A DNA stretch of 64,000 nt from an uncultured Eudoraea sp. Its GTDB lineage: Bacteria; Bacteroidota; Bacteroidia; Flavobacteriales; Flavobacteriaceae. The stretch spans positions 124,001 through 188,000 of the forward strand of contig NZ_CAMYOM010000005.1 in NCBI RefSeq assembly GCF_947260015.1, read 5' to 3'. The position numbers and the translations under genes are program-made. Shown in pieces: positions 27,182-35,280 of this stretch (position 1 is the first letter of the stretch; each line of letters starts with the position of its first letter). The notes beneath the pieces are model-generated. The model was not told the DNA's origin. It made no database searches and worked only from the letters and a program-made list of their open reading frames with translations.

Positions 27182-27283
27182 TCAATCATCTCTTAAGTAT
27201 GCCAAATTTACAAATTTTTAAAGGTATATTAACCTCTTCACAAGCAAGATAGAAAGAGTTCTTATAAAAGAAGAATGAGAAAA

Positions 27284-28282
27284 TTATTCATTCATGTCCA
27301 AAATTATCCCATGGCTATGAATCATCTGATTATAGCTATCCACAATTATTACTTCGGTATCACCCAGCTGATTTATTAAGGAAATTCCTTTCTCCTTACC
27401 TAAAATATATACCGCAGTAGCAAGAGCGTCACATAGTTCCGCACTTTTGGCAAGTACGGTTACCTTGCTTATTCCACTGGTCGGATACCCGGATTTTGGG
27501 TCTATGTAATGTGCGTATTTCTTACCGTTAAAAGTTACATATCTATCCAGATTACCTGTAATTGACACGGATGATTCTATTAGTGGCAGCCAGGTAAATA
27601 TTTTGCCATTACCTCTTGGGTGATCCACGCCTATTAACCATTTCTCTCCGGTTGCCTTTGTCCCCCAGGTTGAAATATCTCCTGAAGCGTTAATCATACC
27701 CGCAGGAACCTGTTTGGATACCAATAGTTCCTTAACTTTATCTGCAGCGTAACCCTTTCCTATTGCCCCAAATCCAATCTTCATTCCTTTTTCTTTCAGA
27801 AATACAGTGTTTTCAACACTATTCAGGGAGATTTTTTTATAGCCTACTTTAGAAACTGCCTTACTGATTTGTTCCGGAGTTGGAAACATGGACATTGAAC
27901 CATCAAATTTCCAGACCCTCTCCATTGCTACAACAGTAATATCAAAAGCGCCATCGGTGATTTCAGAAATCTGAATAGAACGTTCAATTAATTTGTAAAG
28001 CTCGAAGCTAACTTTAACAGGTTTTATGCCGGCATTCCGATTTATTTCTGAAGTCTCTGATTCAGAGTCCCAGGAAGAAATCAATTTTTCGACACGTTTT
28101 ACTTCAGCAATAGCCTCTTCCAAATTGATATATCCAATTTCTTCATTTTGTGCTACCACAGTGAGTTCAAAGGGACTGCCCATCAATTTTACAGATCTCT
28201 TTACGGTGACATTATTTTTCGCCTGACCATAAACTGAAGTCATGGCAAGAATACCAAAAAGTAGTGCCACCAAACTTTTCAC
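27284..28282 (-). CDS. apbE: FAD:protein FMN transferase ApbE
   Basis: 332 residues with a signal peptide (MKSLVALLFGILAMTSVYGQ), so periplasmic. Family blocks: KLMGSPFELTVVA, WDSESETSEINRNAG, GAFDITV, KIGFGAIGKGYAADKVKELL, NASGDISTWG and the C-terminal AELCDALATAVYILG, whose aspartate-alanine stretch binds Mg and FAD. ApbE attaches FMN covalently to Thr in Na+-pumping NQR/RNF subunits and other flavoproteins. It is followed on the same strand by, and upstream linked to, a Rieske-type lipoprotein gene 140 bases away. Confidence 0.92.
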   Translation of the reverse strand: MKSLVALLFGILAMTSVYGQAKNNVTVKRSVKLMGSPFELTVVAQNEEIGYINLEEAIAEVKRVEKLISSWDSESETSEINRNAGIKPVKVSFELYKLIERSIQISEITDGAFDITVVAMERVWKFDGSMSMFPTPEQISKAVSKVGYKKISLNSVENTVFLKEKGMKIGFGAIGKGYAADKVKELLVSKQVPAGMINASGDISTWGTKATGEKWLIGVDHPRGNGKIFTWLPLIESSVSITGNLDRYVTFNGKKYAHYIDPKSGYPTSGISKVTVLAKSAELCDALATAVYILGKEKGISLINQLGDTEVIIVDSYNQMIHSHGIILDMNE

Positions 28283-28422
28283 TTACTGTGTTTTTTTAAG
28301 TTGTGAAAATATTGGGCGTACCGTTGTACCATTCTCGTCAATTGAAAAAAATGTACAAGAAAAAACGAAAAGATTTAGGGCCAAACTTTTCACGTAATTA
28401 TCAAAATGTGACTAATCCGTAA

Positions 28423-28854
28423 TTACTCAAAAACCCGAAGTATATTACCGTTTAGTTCTGTGTTAAACGTTTTAAGCGGATTGTTTGTAATTGTATTTAA
28501 GGGTGCCCCGTTTTGATCAAATTCTGATCCATGGGTAGAACAACGAAAAATTCCTCCATTATCATCCAAAAATCTCACCTGATCTGTTTGTTGATGGCTG
28601 CAAATCTGACTGGCAGCTATAAAGTTACCTTCCAGGTTTTTTACCACAACCACATCATTTTTTAGAATAAAATCACCATTATTCTGCAACCCTGCACCTT
28701 CCTGTGAATTAAGATCCACAGTAAAGTCAACACCTGTTGGTATGGGCTGCATTTCCAGTTCTTCATCATCACTTGAACAACCGTTAATACAAGGGAAGGT
28801 AAGCGCAAAAGCCGCACCTGCTCCCAGGCTTCTTAAAAATTCCTTTCTCTCCAT
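28423..28854 (-). CDS. Rieske [2Fe-2S] lipoprotein
   Basis: 143 residues from the ATG at 28852-28854 (MERKEFLRSLGAGAAFALTF); the earlier ATG at 28890 adds a non-signal leader. The N-terminus is Tat-like (R-K-E-F-L rather than R-R), with a possible lipobox INGC. The cluster motifs are complete: CSH in AASQICSHQQ and CSTH in IFRCSTHGSEFD. The domain is short, like stand-alone electron-transfer Rieske proteins of Bacteroidota. Placement before apbE suggests an extracytoplasmic electron-transfer step. Confidence 0.88.
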   Translation of the reverse strand: MERKEFLRSLGAGAAFALTFPCINGCSSDDEELEMQPIPTGVDFTVDLNSQEGAGLQNNGDFILKNDVVVVKNLEGNFIAASQICSHQQTDQVRFLDDNGGIFRCSTHGSEFDQNGAPLNTITNNPLKTFNTELNGNILRVFE

Positions 28855-28951
28855 AACATCTATTTTTTTAAAGTATGCATATAATTTCAACCCAGGAATC
28901 GGGCTGAAAACTACTATAAAAAGAACGCTTTAAAAGAGTGATTCGTATACC

Positions 28952-30130
28952 TTAATAGACAAAGGTTCCGTATTCACTCTTAATTGTTAGTTTTTTGGTG
29001 GCATTTGGCTCTACATAGCCAACAATTTGGGCATCTACGTCGAACTCGCGGGAAATCGTTATCAGATCTTTGGCAACACTTTCTTTCACATAAAGTTCCA
29101 TGCGATGACCACAATTAAAGACCTGATACATTTCTTTCCAATCCGTACCAGATTGATCCTGTATTAATTTAAACAATGGTGGTACGGCGAACATAGAATC
29201 TTTAACAATATGCAGTTTATCTACGAAGTGAAGAATCTTTGTCTGTGCCCCCCCACTGCAGTGTATCATACCATGAATATCTTTAGAATCGTATTTCTGA
29301 AGAATTTTTTTAATTATCGGAGCGTAGGTTCTGGTAGGAGAAAGTACAAGTTTACCAGCGTCAAGGGGAGAATCCTGAACAGAATCTGTAAGTTTTACAC
29401 TTCCTGAATACACCAATTCCTCCGGAACATGTGAGTCATAGCTCTCCGGATACTTAGTGCTCAAATATTTTGAAAAAACATCATGCCTTGCTGATGTAAG
29501 TCCATTGCTGCCCATCCCTCCGTTGTATTCTGATTCATAGGTAGCCTTTCCATAGGAAGCCAAACCAACAATTACATCCCCCGGGCAAATATTCGCATTA
29601 TCTATAACATTAGTTCTTTTTAGTCTGGCTGTTACCGTAGAATCAACAATTATTGTGCGTACAAGATCGCCCACGTCAGCGGTTTCCCCGCCTGTTGCAT
29701 AAATGGTTATATCGTGATTTGCTAAATCTTCAATTAATTCCTGAGTGCCATTTATTATTGCCGAAATGACTTCTCCCGGAATCAGGTTTTTATTTCTCCC
29801 AATGGTAGAGGACAGCAGAATATTATCTGTTACACCCACACATAGAAGATCATCCAGGTTCATGATCAACGCATCCTGGGCAATACCTTTCCAAACAGAC
29901 ATATCCCCTGTTTCCTTCCAATACATATAAGCAAGCGAAGATTTGGTACCCGCACCATCTGCATGCATTACCAGGCAGTATTCCTTATCCTTGGTCAGGT
30001 AATCCTCTACAATCTTGCAAAATGCATTTGGAAATAGGCCTTTGTCCATATTTTTTATGGCATTATGCACGTCTTCCTTTGAAGCAGAAACTCCTCTTTG
30101 GTCATAACGTTTGCTGGTAGATGAATCCAT
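28952..30130 (-). CDS. purM: Phosphoribosylformylglycinamidine cyclo-ligase (AIR synthase)
   Basis: 392 residues from the ATG at 30128-30130 (MDSSTSKRYDQRGVSASKED); the upstream ATG at 30166 overlaps the glnN terminator. Blocks typical of the long Bacteroidota PurM: CLVMHADGAGTKSSLAYMYW, ALIMNLDDLLCVG, ATGGETADVGDLVRT, VGLASYGKATYE and a late HCSGGAQTKILHF. It closes the imidazole ring in purine synthesis with ATP. It is single, separated from glnN by a terminator. Confidence 0.94.
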   Translation of the reverse strand: MDSSTSKRYDQRGVSASKEDVHNAIKNMDKGLFPNAFCKIVEDYLTKDKEYCLVMHADGAGTKSSLAYMYWKETGDMSVWKGIAQDALIMNLDDLLCVGVTDNILLSSTIGRNKNLIPGEVISAIINGTQELIEDLANHDITIYATGGETADVGDLVRTIIVDSTVTARLKRTNVIDNANICPGDVIVGLASYGKATYESEYNGGMGSNGLTSARHDVFSKYLSTKYPESYDSHVPEELVYSGSVKLTDSVQDSPLDAGKLVLSPTRTYAPIIKKILQKYDSKDIHGMIHCSGGAQTKILHFVDKLHIVKDSMFAVPPLFKLIQDQSGTDWKEMYQVFNCGHRMELYVKESVAKDLITISREFDVDAQIVGYVEPNATKKLTIKSEYGTFVY

Positions 30131-30170
30131 GGGTTTTGGTTTCCGCAAAAATAGGATAAACCACAAAAAA

Positions 30171-30189
30171 AGCCCACAAAATGTGAGCT
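30171..30189 (-). terminator. Terminator of glnN
   Basis: An 8-base stem (30171-30178 with 30182-30189, one G-U pair on the minus strand), 3-base loop, then a run of T on the minus strand. It lies 13 bases past the glnN stop. Confidence 0.8.
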
Positions 30190-30201
30190 TTAATTATATG
30201 C

Positions 30202-32388
30202 TTATTTAATAAACAATAGTTCCCGGTATTTTGTCAGCGGCCATGACTGATCTTCAATTAGTTGCTCCAGCTTATCGCAATGATATCTGATTTTATCAAA
30301 ATAGGGCCGAACATTATCGCTGTAAGCAAAAGCTTTCTTATTCAGGTCCTTTAAATTGTTTGCGATTTTTCTGGCATTGGTCATATCATCGGTATTCTTT
30401 TTTAATTCAACCATATGCTCTGCAATCTGTTCAATAAGAGTAAGATGACCTTCAGATAATTTTTTATGTGCCGCTCCATAAATCTCTTTTAAGCCCAGAA
30501 CATTTTTAATTAACTTATTTTGGTATTCAATAGCCGAAGGAATAATATGGCTATAAACCAAATCATTAAAGACCCTGCCATCAATTTGGGTGTGAAGAAT
30601 ATAAGTCTCTAATTCAACCTCTTGCCGCGCTTCAACTTCTATTGTACTCATTACTTCCAGGCTATTAAAAAGTTCCAGACTTTCTTTGGAAGTCATAACC
30701 TGAATCGCGGAAGGAGTGGTTTTGTTATTACTCAACTTCCTTTTTTTTGCTTCTTTTTCCCATTCAGCACTATAACCATCACCGTCGAAACGAATTCTTT
30801 TGGAAGACTTGATATATTCTCTTAATACATTAAAAACCGCTTCGTCCTTTTTTAATTTCTTTTTATTAATTAAAACATCTACTTCCTTTTTAAATGCCCT
30901 TAATTGATTTGCTACAATAGTGTTTAGAATGGTCATTGGTTTTGCACAATTGGTTTTTGAACCAACCCCTCTCATTTCAAATTTATTCCCTGTAAAGGCA
31001 AAAGGCGAGGTGCGATTTCTATCTGTATTATCGAGTAAAATCTCAGGAATTTTTCCTACTACATTGAGTTTTAATTCCGTTTTCTCTTCCGGGGAAAGCT
31101 TTCCTTTGGAAACCCCTTCCAATTCATCCAATACATTACTTAGTTGTGTACCTATAAAGATTGAAAAAATAGCGGGTGGAGCTTCATTTGCGCCCAGCCT
31201 GTAATCATTACTGGCAGAAGCAATTGAAGACCTTAACAGTTCCTCATAAGTATCTACAGCTTTAATTGTATTCACAAAAAAGGTTAGAAATTGCAGGTTT
31301 TTCATGGGTGTTGAACCCGGGCTTAAAAGGTTTACCCCAGTATCTGTTGCCAGAGACCAATTGTTGTGTTTCCCTGATCCGTTGATTCGGGCAAATGGTT
31401 TTTCATGAAAAAGGACTTTAAAATTATGCCTATCCGCTACCTTTTCCATAATATCCATTAGAAGCAAATTATGATCAACCGCCAGGTTTGCTTCCTCAAA
31501 AATCGTAGCCAACTCAAATTGATTTGGTGCTACTTCATTATGCCTGGTTTTAACAGGAATCCCCAGACGAGTACATTCTTTTTCCAGATCTCGCATAAAA
31601 TTAATGGCCCTTAAAGGTATTACACCGAAATAATGATCATCCAGTTGTTGCCCTTTAGCAGCCAAGTGTCCAACAAGTGTACGTCCGGTAAGAACCAAAT
31701 CAGGCCGCGAACTAGCCAATGCTTTATCAATTAGAAAATACTCTTGTTCCCACCCCAGTGTTGCGTGGACCTTGGAGACATTTTTATCAAAATATTTAGC
31801 AATGGCGGTAGCCGCTATATCTACCGCATGTAATGCTCGTAATAGTGGAGCTTTATTATCAAGGGCCTCACCAGTATAGGAAACAAAAATTGTGGGAATA
31901 CAAAGTGTCGTACCATAAATAAATGCCGGTGAGGTTGGATCCCAAGCCGTATAACCTCTTGCCTCAAAGGTATTTCGTATACCTCCGCTTGGGAAACTAG
32001 ATGCATCTGGCTCTTGTTGTACAAGCTGAGCACCCCCAAATTTTTCCACAGCTCTTCCATCTGCTAACAAATCAAAAAAAGCATCATGCTTCTCTGCCGT
32101 AGCTCCCGTTAAAGGCTGAAACCAATGAGTGTAGTGTGTTGCACCCATACTGATAGCCCATGCTTTCATTGCTTCCGCGACCTGATCGGCTATTTTTCTA
32201 TCAATTTTGGAGCCTGAAAAAATAGCCCCTTTTACACTTAAAAGAGCATCCTTCGTAAGATACTGCAGCATTCTTTCTTCATTAAAAACATGGGTTCCGA
32301 AAAATTCTGATCGCCGCCCTGTTTCTGTAATGGGTAGCGGTTTATGTTGGTAACTTTCAGTAATTGCATTGAATCTTAATCTGGACAT
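30202..32388 (-). CDS. glnN: Type III glutamine synthetase
   Basis: 728 residues, the normal size for GSIII. The type-specific start (FNAITESYQHKPLPITETGR) is followed by QEYFLID, RTLVGHLAAKGQQLDDHYFG, VKTRHNEVAPNQFELATIFE (substrate and metal glutamates), INGSGKHNNWSLATDTGVNL and DNTDRNRTSPFAFTGNKFEMR. It makes glutamine from glutamate, ammonia and ATP. It diverges from a second, type II synthetase, sharing a 210-base control region. Confidence 0.96.
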   Translation of the reverse strand: MSRLRFNAITESYQHKPLPITETGRRSEFFGTHVFNEERMLQYLTKDALLSVKGAIFSGSKIDRKIADQVAEAMKAWAISMGATHYTHWFQPLTGATAEKHDAFFDLLADGRAVEKFGGAQLVQQEPDASSFPSGGIRNTFEARGYTAWDPTSPAFIYGTTLCIPTIFVSYTGEALDNKAPLLRALHAVDIAATAIAKYFDKNVSKVHATLGWEQEYFLIDKALASSRPDLVLTGRTLVGHLAAKGQQLDDHYFGVIPLRAINFMRDLEKECTRLGIPVKTRHNEVAPNQFELATIFEEANLAVDHNLLLMDIMEKVADRHNFKVLFHEKPFARINGSGKHNNWSLATDTGVNLLSPGSTPMKNLQFLTFFVNTIKAVDTYEELLRSSIASASNDYRLGANEAPPAIFSIFIGTQLSNVLDELEGVSKGKLSPEEKTELKLNVVGKIPEILLDNTDRNRTSPFAFTGNKFEMRGVGSKTNCAKPMTILNTIVANQLRAFKKEVDVLINKKKLKKDEAVFNVLREYIKSSKRIRFDGDGYSAEWEKEAKKRKLSNNKTTPSAIQVMTSKESLELFNSLEVMSTIEVEARQEVELETYILHTQIDGRVFNDLVYSHIIPSAIEYQNKLIKNVLGLKEIYGAAHKKLSEGHLTLIEQIAEHMVELKKNTDDMTNARKIANNLKDLNKKAFAYSDNVRPYFDKIRYHCDKLEQLIEDQSWPLTKYRELLFIK

Positions 32389-32415
32389 AAGCTGAATTTT
32401 ATAATTTGATCAAAG

Positions 32416-32423
32416 CAAAATTA
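32416..32423 (-). promoter_or_regulatory. -7 box of glnN
   Basis: On the minus strand TAATTTTG matches TAnnTTTG, 27 bases before the glnN start codon. No clear TTTG lies 19-21 bases upstream. Confidence 0.5.
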
Positions 32424-32468
32424 AACAATTCATAGAATTATCGATTAATTATATAAATATTGCAAAAT

Positions 32469-32488
32469 ACCCTTAAAAAAATAGGGGT
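32469..32488 (+). promoter_or_regulatory. Distal site ACCC-N11-GGGGT between the two glutamine synthetase genes
   Basis: ACCC (32469-32472), 11 bases, GGGGT (32484-32488), followed by GTTGAT. Extended agreement with the glnB distal site: ATACCCT-YAAAA at the left and AGGGGT-KTT-RAT at the right. It is also 61 bases from the glnN -7 box and so could serve both genes. Confidence 0.5.
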
Positions 32489-32489
32489 G

Positions 32490-32534
32490 TTGATAAATAT
32501 GTCTAATTTTTTGATAAATACCCCTAGTTTTTTA
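32490..32534 (+). promoter_or_regulatory. Direct repeats and proximal half site before glnII
   Basis: TTGATAAATA occurs twice, at 32490-32499 and 32511-32520, exactly 21 bases (two helical turns) apart. The second copy runs into ACCC (32520-32523), a half site whose GGGGT partner is missing. This ACCC ends 33 bases before the -7 box, the same distance as at glnB, and lies 51 bases after the distal ACCC. Confidence 0.45.
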
Positions 32535-32555
32535 ATAGATGTGTTCAAAATAATT

Positions 32556-32563
32556 TATTTTTG
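32556..32563 (+). promoter_or_regulatory. -7 box of the type II glutamine synthetase gene
   Basis: TATTTTTG is a TAnnTTTG match 35 bases before the ATG. There is no TTTG at the -33 position, as at glnB. Confidence 0.6.
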
Positions 32564-32598
32564 GAGATCGCAAAATTGAAAAATTAACACCGAAGATT

Positions 32599-33624
32599 AT
32601 GAGCAAGAGTAAATTAGAATACATTTGGCTGGATGGGCACGAACCAACGCAAGAATTAAGAAGTAAAACCAAGATTGAAGAAGACTTCAGTGGTAAATTG
32701 GAAGATTGCCCTTTATGGTCTTTTGATGGAAGTTCCACAGAGCAAGCCGAAGGCGGTTCTTCAGATTGTCTTTTGAAGCCGGTAGCTATTTATCCCGATC
32801 CGGAAAGAGCTGGTGGGTTTTTGGTAATGGCAGAAGTGTTAAATGCAGATGGCACAGCGCATTCATCTAATCATCGTGCTCAAATTGATGATGATGATAA
32901 TGACTTCTGGTTCGGATTTGAACAGGAATACTTTTTAATGGATACTGAAACGGATCTACCTCTTGGGTTTCCACGTGGTGGATTTCCAGGACCTCAAGGT
33001 AAATATTACTGCTCCGTAGGTGGAAGGTACACCTGGGGGAGAGAATTTGTAGAAGAGCATATGGATCTGTGTATCGCGGCTGGAATTAATTTCGAGGGTA
33101 TAAACCAGGAAGTTGCACCAGGACAATGGGAATTTCAGTGTTTTGCCAAAGGCGCTAAAAAAGCGGGTGATGAGATCTGGGTAGCACGTTATCTATTGAA
33201 TCGCCTTTCTGAAAAATATGGCTATTACATAGAATTACATCCAAAACCTGTTAAAGGCGATTGGAATGGTAGCGGAATGCATGCAAACTTTTCTAATACT
33301 ACTTTAAGAACATGTGGTTCTAAAGAAATATATGAAAGAATTTGTGAGGCCTTCAGACCTGTGGCTAGTGATCATATAGACGTTTATGGTGCTTTTAATG
33401 ACGAAAGACTTACCGGCCTGCACGAAACGGCATCTATTAAGGATTTCAGTTATGGGGTATCAGACAGAGGTGCTTCAATCCGAATTCCGATCATAACCGT
33501 TGAAAGAGGGTGGAAAGGATGGCTGGAAGACAGGAGACCTGCTTCTAATGGTGACCCATACAAGATTGCAGGAAGAATTATTAAAACTGTAAAGTCTGCA
33601 AAAATAGAAGCAGTAGCTAATTAA
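32599..33624 (+). CDS. glnII: Type II (eukaryote-like) glutamine synthetase
   Basis: 341 residues, the short GSII form. It begins MSKSKLEYIWLDGHEPTQEL, has the WSFDGSSTEQAEGGSSDC beta-grasp block, FGFEQEYFLMD, GINQEVAPGQWEFQ, NGSGMHANFS and RGASIRIPI. GSII enzymes are decamers and are not adenylylated by GlnE, so control is likely at transcription. It is divergent from the GSIII gene; both promoters face a shared region with the ACCC/GGGGT sites. Confidence 0.94.
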   Translation: MSKSKLEYIWLDGHEPTQELRSKTKIEEDFSGKLEDCPLWSFDGSSTEQAEGGSSDCLLKPVAIYPDPERAGGFLVMAEVLNADGTAHSSNHRAQIDDDDNDFWFGFEQEYFLMDTETDLPLGFPRGGFPGPQGKYYCSVGGRYTWGREFVEEHMDLCIAAGINFEGINQEVAPGQWEFQCFAKGAKKAGDEIWVARYLLNRLSEKYGYYIELHPKPVKGDWNGSGMHANFSNTTLRTCGSKEIYERICEAFRPVASDHIDVYGAFNDERLTGLHETASIKDFSYGVSDRGASIRIPIITVERGWKGWLEDRRPASNGDPYKIAGRIIKTVKSAKIEAVAN

Positions 33625-33649
33625 CTACCTTTAGATAATTACAATTCAT

Positions 33650-33679
33650 AACCCGTCTTTAAAGTTATAAAGACGGGTT
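33650..33679 (+). terminator. Terminator of glnII
   Basis: A perfect 12-base stem (33650-33661 with 33668-33679), loop AAGTTA, followed by TTTT. It lies 25 bases after the stop codon. Confidence 0.92.
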
Positions 33680-33747
33680 TTTTAATTATCTATAGTCTTT
33701 AAATGGGTATTCATCTAAAACTTTACCGAATTCTCCATCTTAACAAA

Positions 33748-34695
33748 CTATTGACCATAAAACAATGTAAAATACAAAAACAAGATATAAAGAGAAAGTA
33801 AAATTATTCCATCACGCCAACCAAGTCGGAGGCCTTTGGGAAAGAATACCAATGGCAGAATAACAAATGAAATCCCAAGCATCCACCAGATGTCATTGGT
33901 TAAAAGCCCCTGATCTATTACATAAATTGGAGAGATCATCGAGGTAATACCCAGGACCGCCAATAAATTAAAAATGTTAGATCCAATAAGGTTTCCAACT
34001 GAAATAGCTTTTTCCTTTTTAATTATGGCAATAATAGAAGCGGCCAGTTCCGGAATACTCGTACCCACAGAAACAACAGTTATTCCTATGATACGTTCGC
34101 TAACCTCATATAAAGTAGCCATTCCAACGGCACCCTTTACGAGTAATTCCGAGCCCCCCCAAAGCGCTACACCCCCTAATCCTAAAAAAAGTACCGCTTT
34201 ATACAGAGGTAGCGGCTTATCATCTTCGCGAAGATCTTCCACAACAGCTGTTTTCTGAAAGCGAAGTAAAAAAATCAAGAAAAGAAAAAGAAAAAGCACC
34301 ATAATTCCACCTTCATAGGGCTGTAAAACACCATCAAAATAAAGAAAACCAAAAAATAAGAATGAAGCAGCCATCATCACCGGCCAATCGGTTATATAGA
34401 ATGCCTTACGCACATCAATATTACCTAATAATAGAATAATTGCCAGTACTAAACCAAGGTTAGCAATATTAGATCCAATAACATTTCCCAGCGCCAGATC
34501 CGGAAAACCATCAACCGCCGCATTTATACTTACTATAAGTTCCGGGGCGGAAGTTGCAAAGGATACTATAGTCATGCCTATTATAATCCTGGATATGTTC
34601 AGGCGTAAAGAAAAAGCTACAGCCGACTTTAATAACCAGTTACCTCCCAGTACTAATAAAGCCAAACCAATTGCGATAAACAACAAATTGAACAT
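33748..34695 (-). CDS. CaCA-family Na+/Ca2+ (K+-independent) antiporter
   Basis: 315 residues from the ATG at 34693-34695 (MFNLLFIAIGLALLVLGG); the longer frame to 34806 adds a polar stretch not seen in the family. About ten membrane helices with the two inverted alpha repeats: FATSAPELIVS...GNVIGSNIANLGLVLA, and VGTSIPELAASI...GNLIGSNIFNLLAVLG. These carry the ion-binding glutamates and asparagines. It probably exports calcium in exchange for sodium. It is single, converging with glnII. Confidence 0.9.
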   Translation of the reverse strand: MFNLLFIAIGLALLVLGGNWLLKSAVAFSLRLNISRIIIGMTIVSFATSAPELIVSINAAVDGFPDLALGNVIGSNIANLGLVLAIILLLGNIDVRKAFYITDWPVMMAASFLFFGFLYFDGVLQPYEGGIMVLFLFLFLIFLLRFQKTAVVEDLREDDKPLPLYKAVLFLGLGGVALWGGSELLVKGAVGMATLYEVSERIIGITVVSVGTSIPELAASIIAIIKKEKAISVGNLIGSNIFNLLAVLGITSMISPIYVIDQGLLTNDIWWMLGISFVILPLVFFPKGLRLGWRDGIILLSLYILFLYFTLFYGQ

Positions 34696-34848
34696 CAGAA
34701 AGGTTTTAGCAAATATAGCAGAATACGCCCGGAACGGGGCGTGCATATCATTAAATAAACACCATCTTTTCAGATAAATCAGAGATGATTTTTTACCCAT
34801 GGACAATGCCTGAGAATTAAATTATCAACCCAATAAAAACTTAAAATA

Positions 34849-34882
34849 TAGTTAAATAACTACAAAAGTAGTTGCTTAACTA
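34849..34882. promoter_or_regulatory. 34-base dyad operator before the blaI-type gene
   Basis: Nested inverted repeat: TAGTTAA (34849-34855) with TTAACTA (34876-34882), and AACTAC (34858-34863) with GTAGTT (34868-34873) around AAAA. Only the two 2-base spacers fail to match. It covers the -33 region of the promoter, as expected for an autorepressing BlaI/MecI dimer. Confidence 0.7.
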
Positions 34883-34902
34883 AATTAATAGTAATATGTT
34901 TG
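34871..34902 (+). promoter_or_regulatory. Promoter of the BlaI/M56 pair
   Basis: GTTG (34871-34874, one base from TTTG), 20-base spacer, TATGTTTG (34895-34902). The -33 element is inside the dyad. Start of transcription near 34909 excludes the ATG-less 34900 start and supports the ATG at 34921. Confidence 0.65.
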
Positions 34903-34920
34903 ATTAAAATTAATTGCATC

Positions 34921-35280
34921 ATGCAGAGACTCACCAATAAGGAAGAGGAAATAATGAAAATCCTCTGGAGATTAGAAAAGGCATTTGTAAAGGAAATCAG
35001 GGCCGAATTGAAGGGAGACAAGCCCCATTATAATACCTTATCAACTATAGTGCGTAAGCTGGAGGAGAAAAATTACGTTTCGCATGAAGCATTTGGAAAT
35101 ACCCATCGCTATTATCCTTTGGTCACAAAAGAAGATTACAGAAAACGCTTTATCTCTAACACTCTTGTGGATTATTATGACAATTCCTATAAAAGCATGG
35201 TGTCTTTTTTTGCAAAGGAGCAAAAAATATCCATTGAGGAACTCAGGGAAATTATAAAACTAATTGAAAAAGAAAACTAG
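34921..35280 (+). CDS. BlaI/MecI-family repressor
   Basis: 119 residues from the ATG at 34921 (MQRLTNKEEEIMKILWRLEK). Winged-helix DNA-binding domain (1-75: VKEIRAELKGDKPHYNTLST, YVSHEAFGNTHRYYPLV) and a C-terminal helical dimerisation part (ISNTLVDYYDNSYKSMVSFF). Such repressors are released when the partner sensor protease is triggered. The next gene starts directly after its stop (TAG-ATG, no gap). Confidence 0.93.
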   Translation: MQRLTNKEEEIMKILWRLEKAFVKEIRAELKGDKPHYNTLSTIVRKLEEKNYVSHEAFGNTHRYYPLVTKEDYRKRFISNTLVDYYDNSYKSMVSFFAKEQKISIEELREIIKLIEKEN

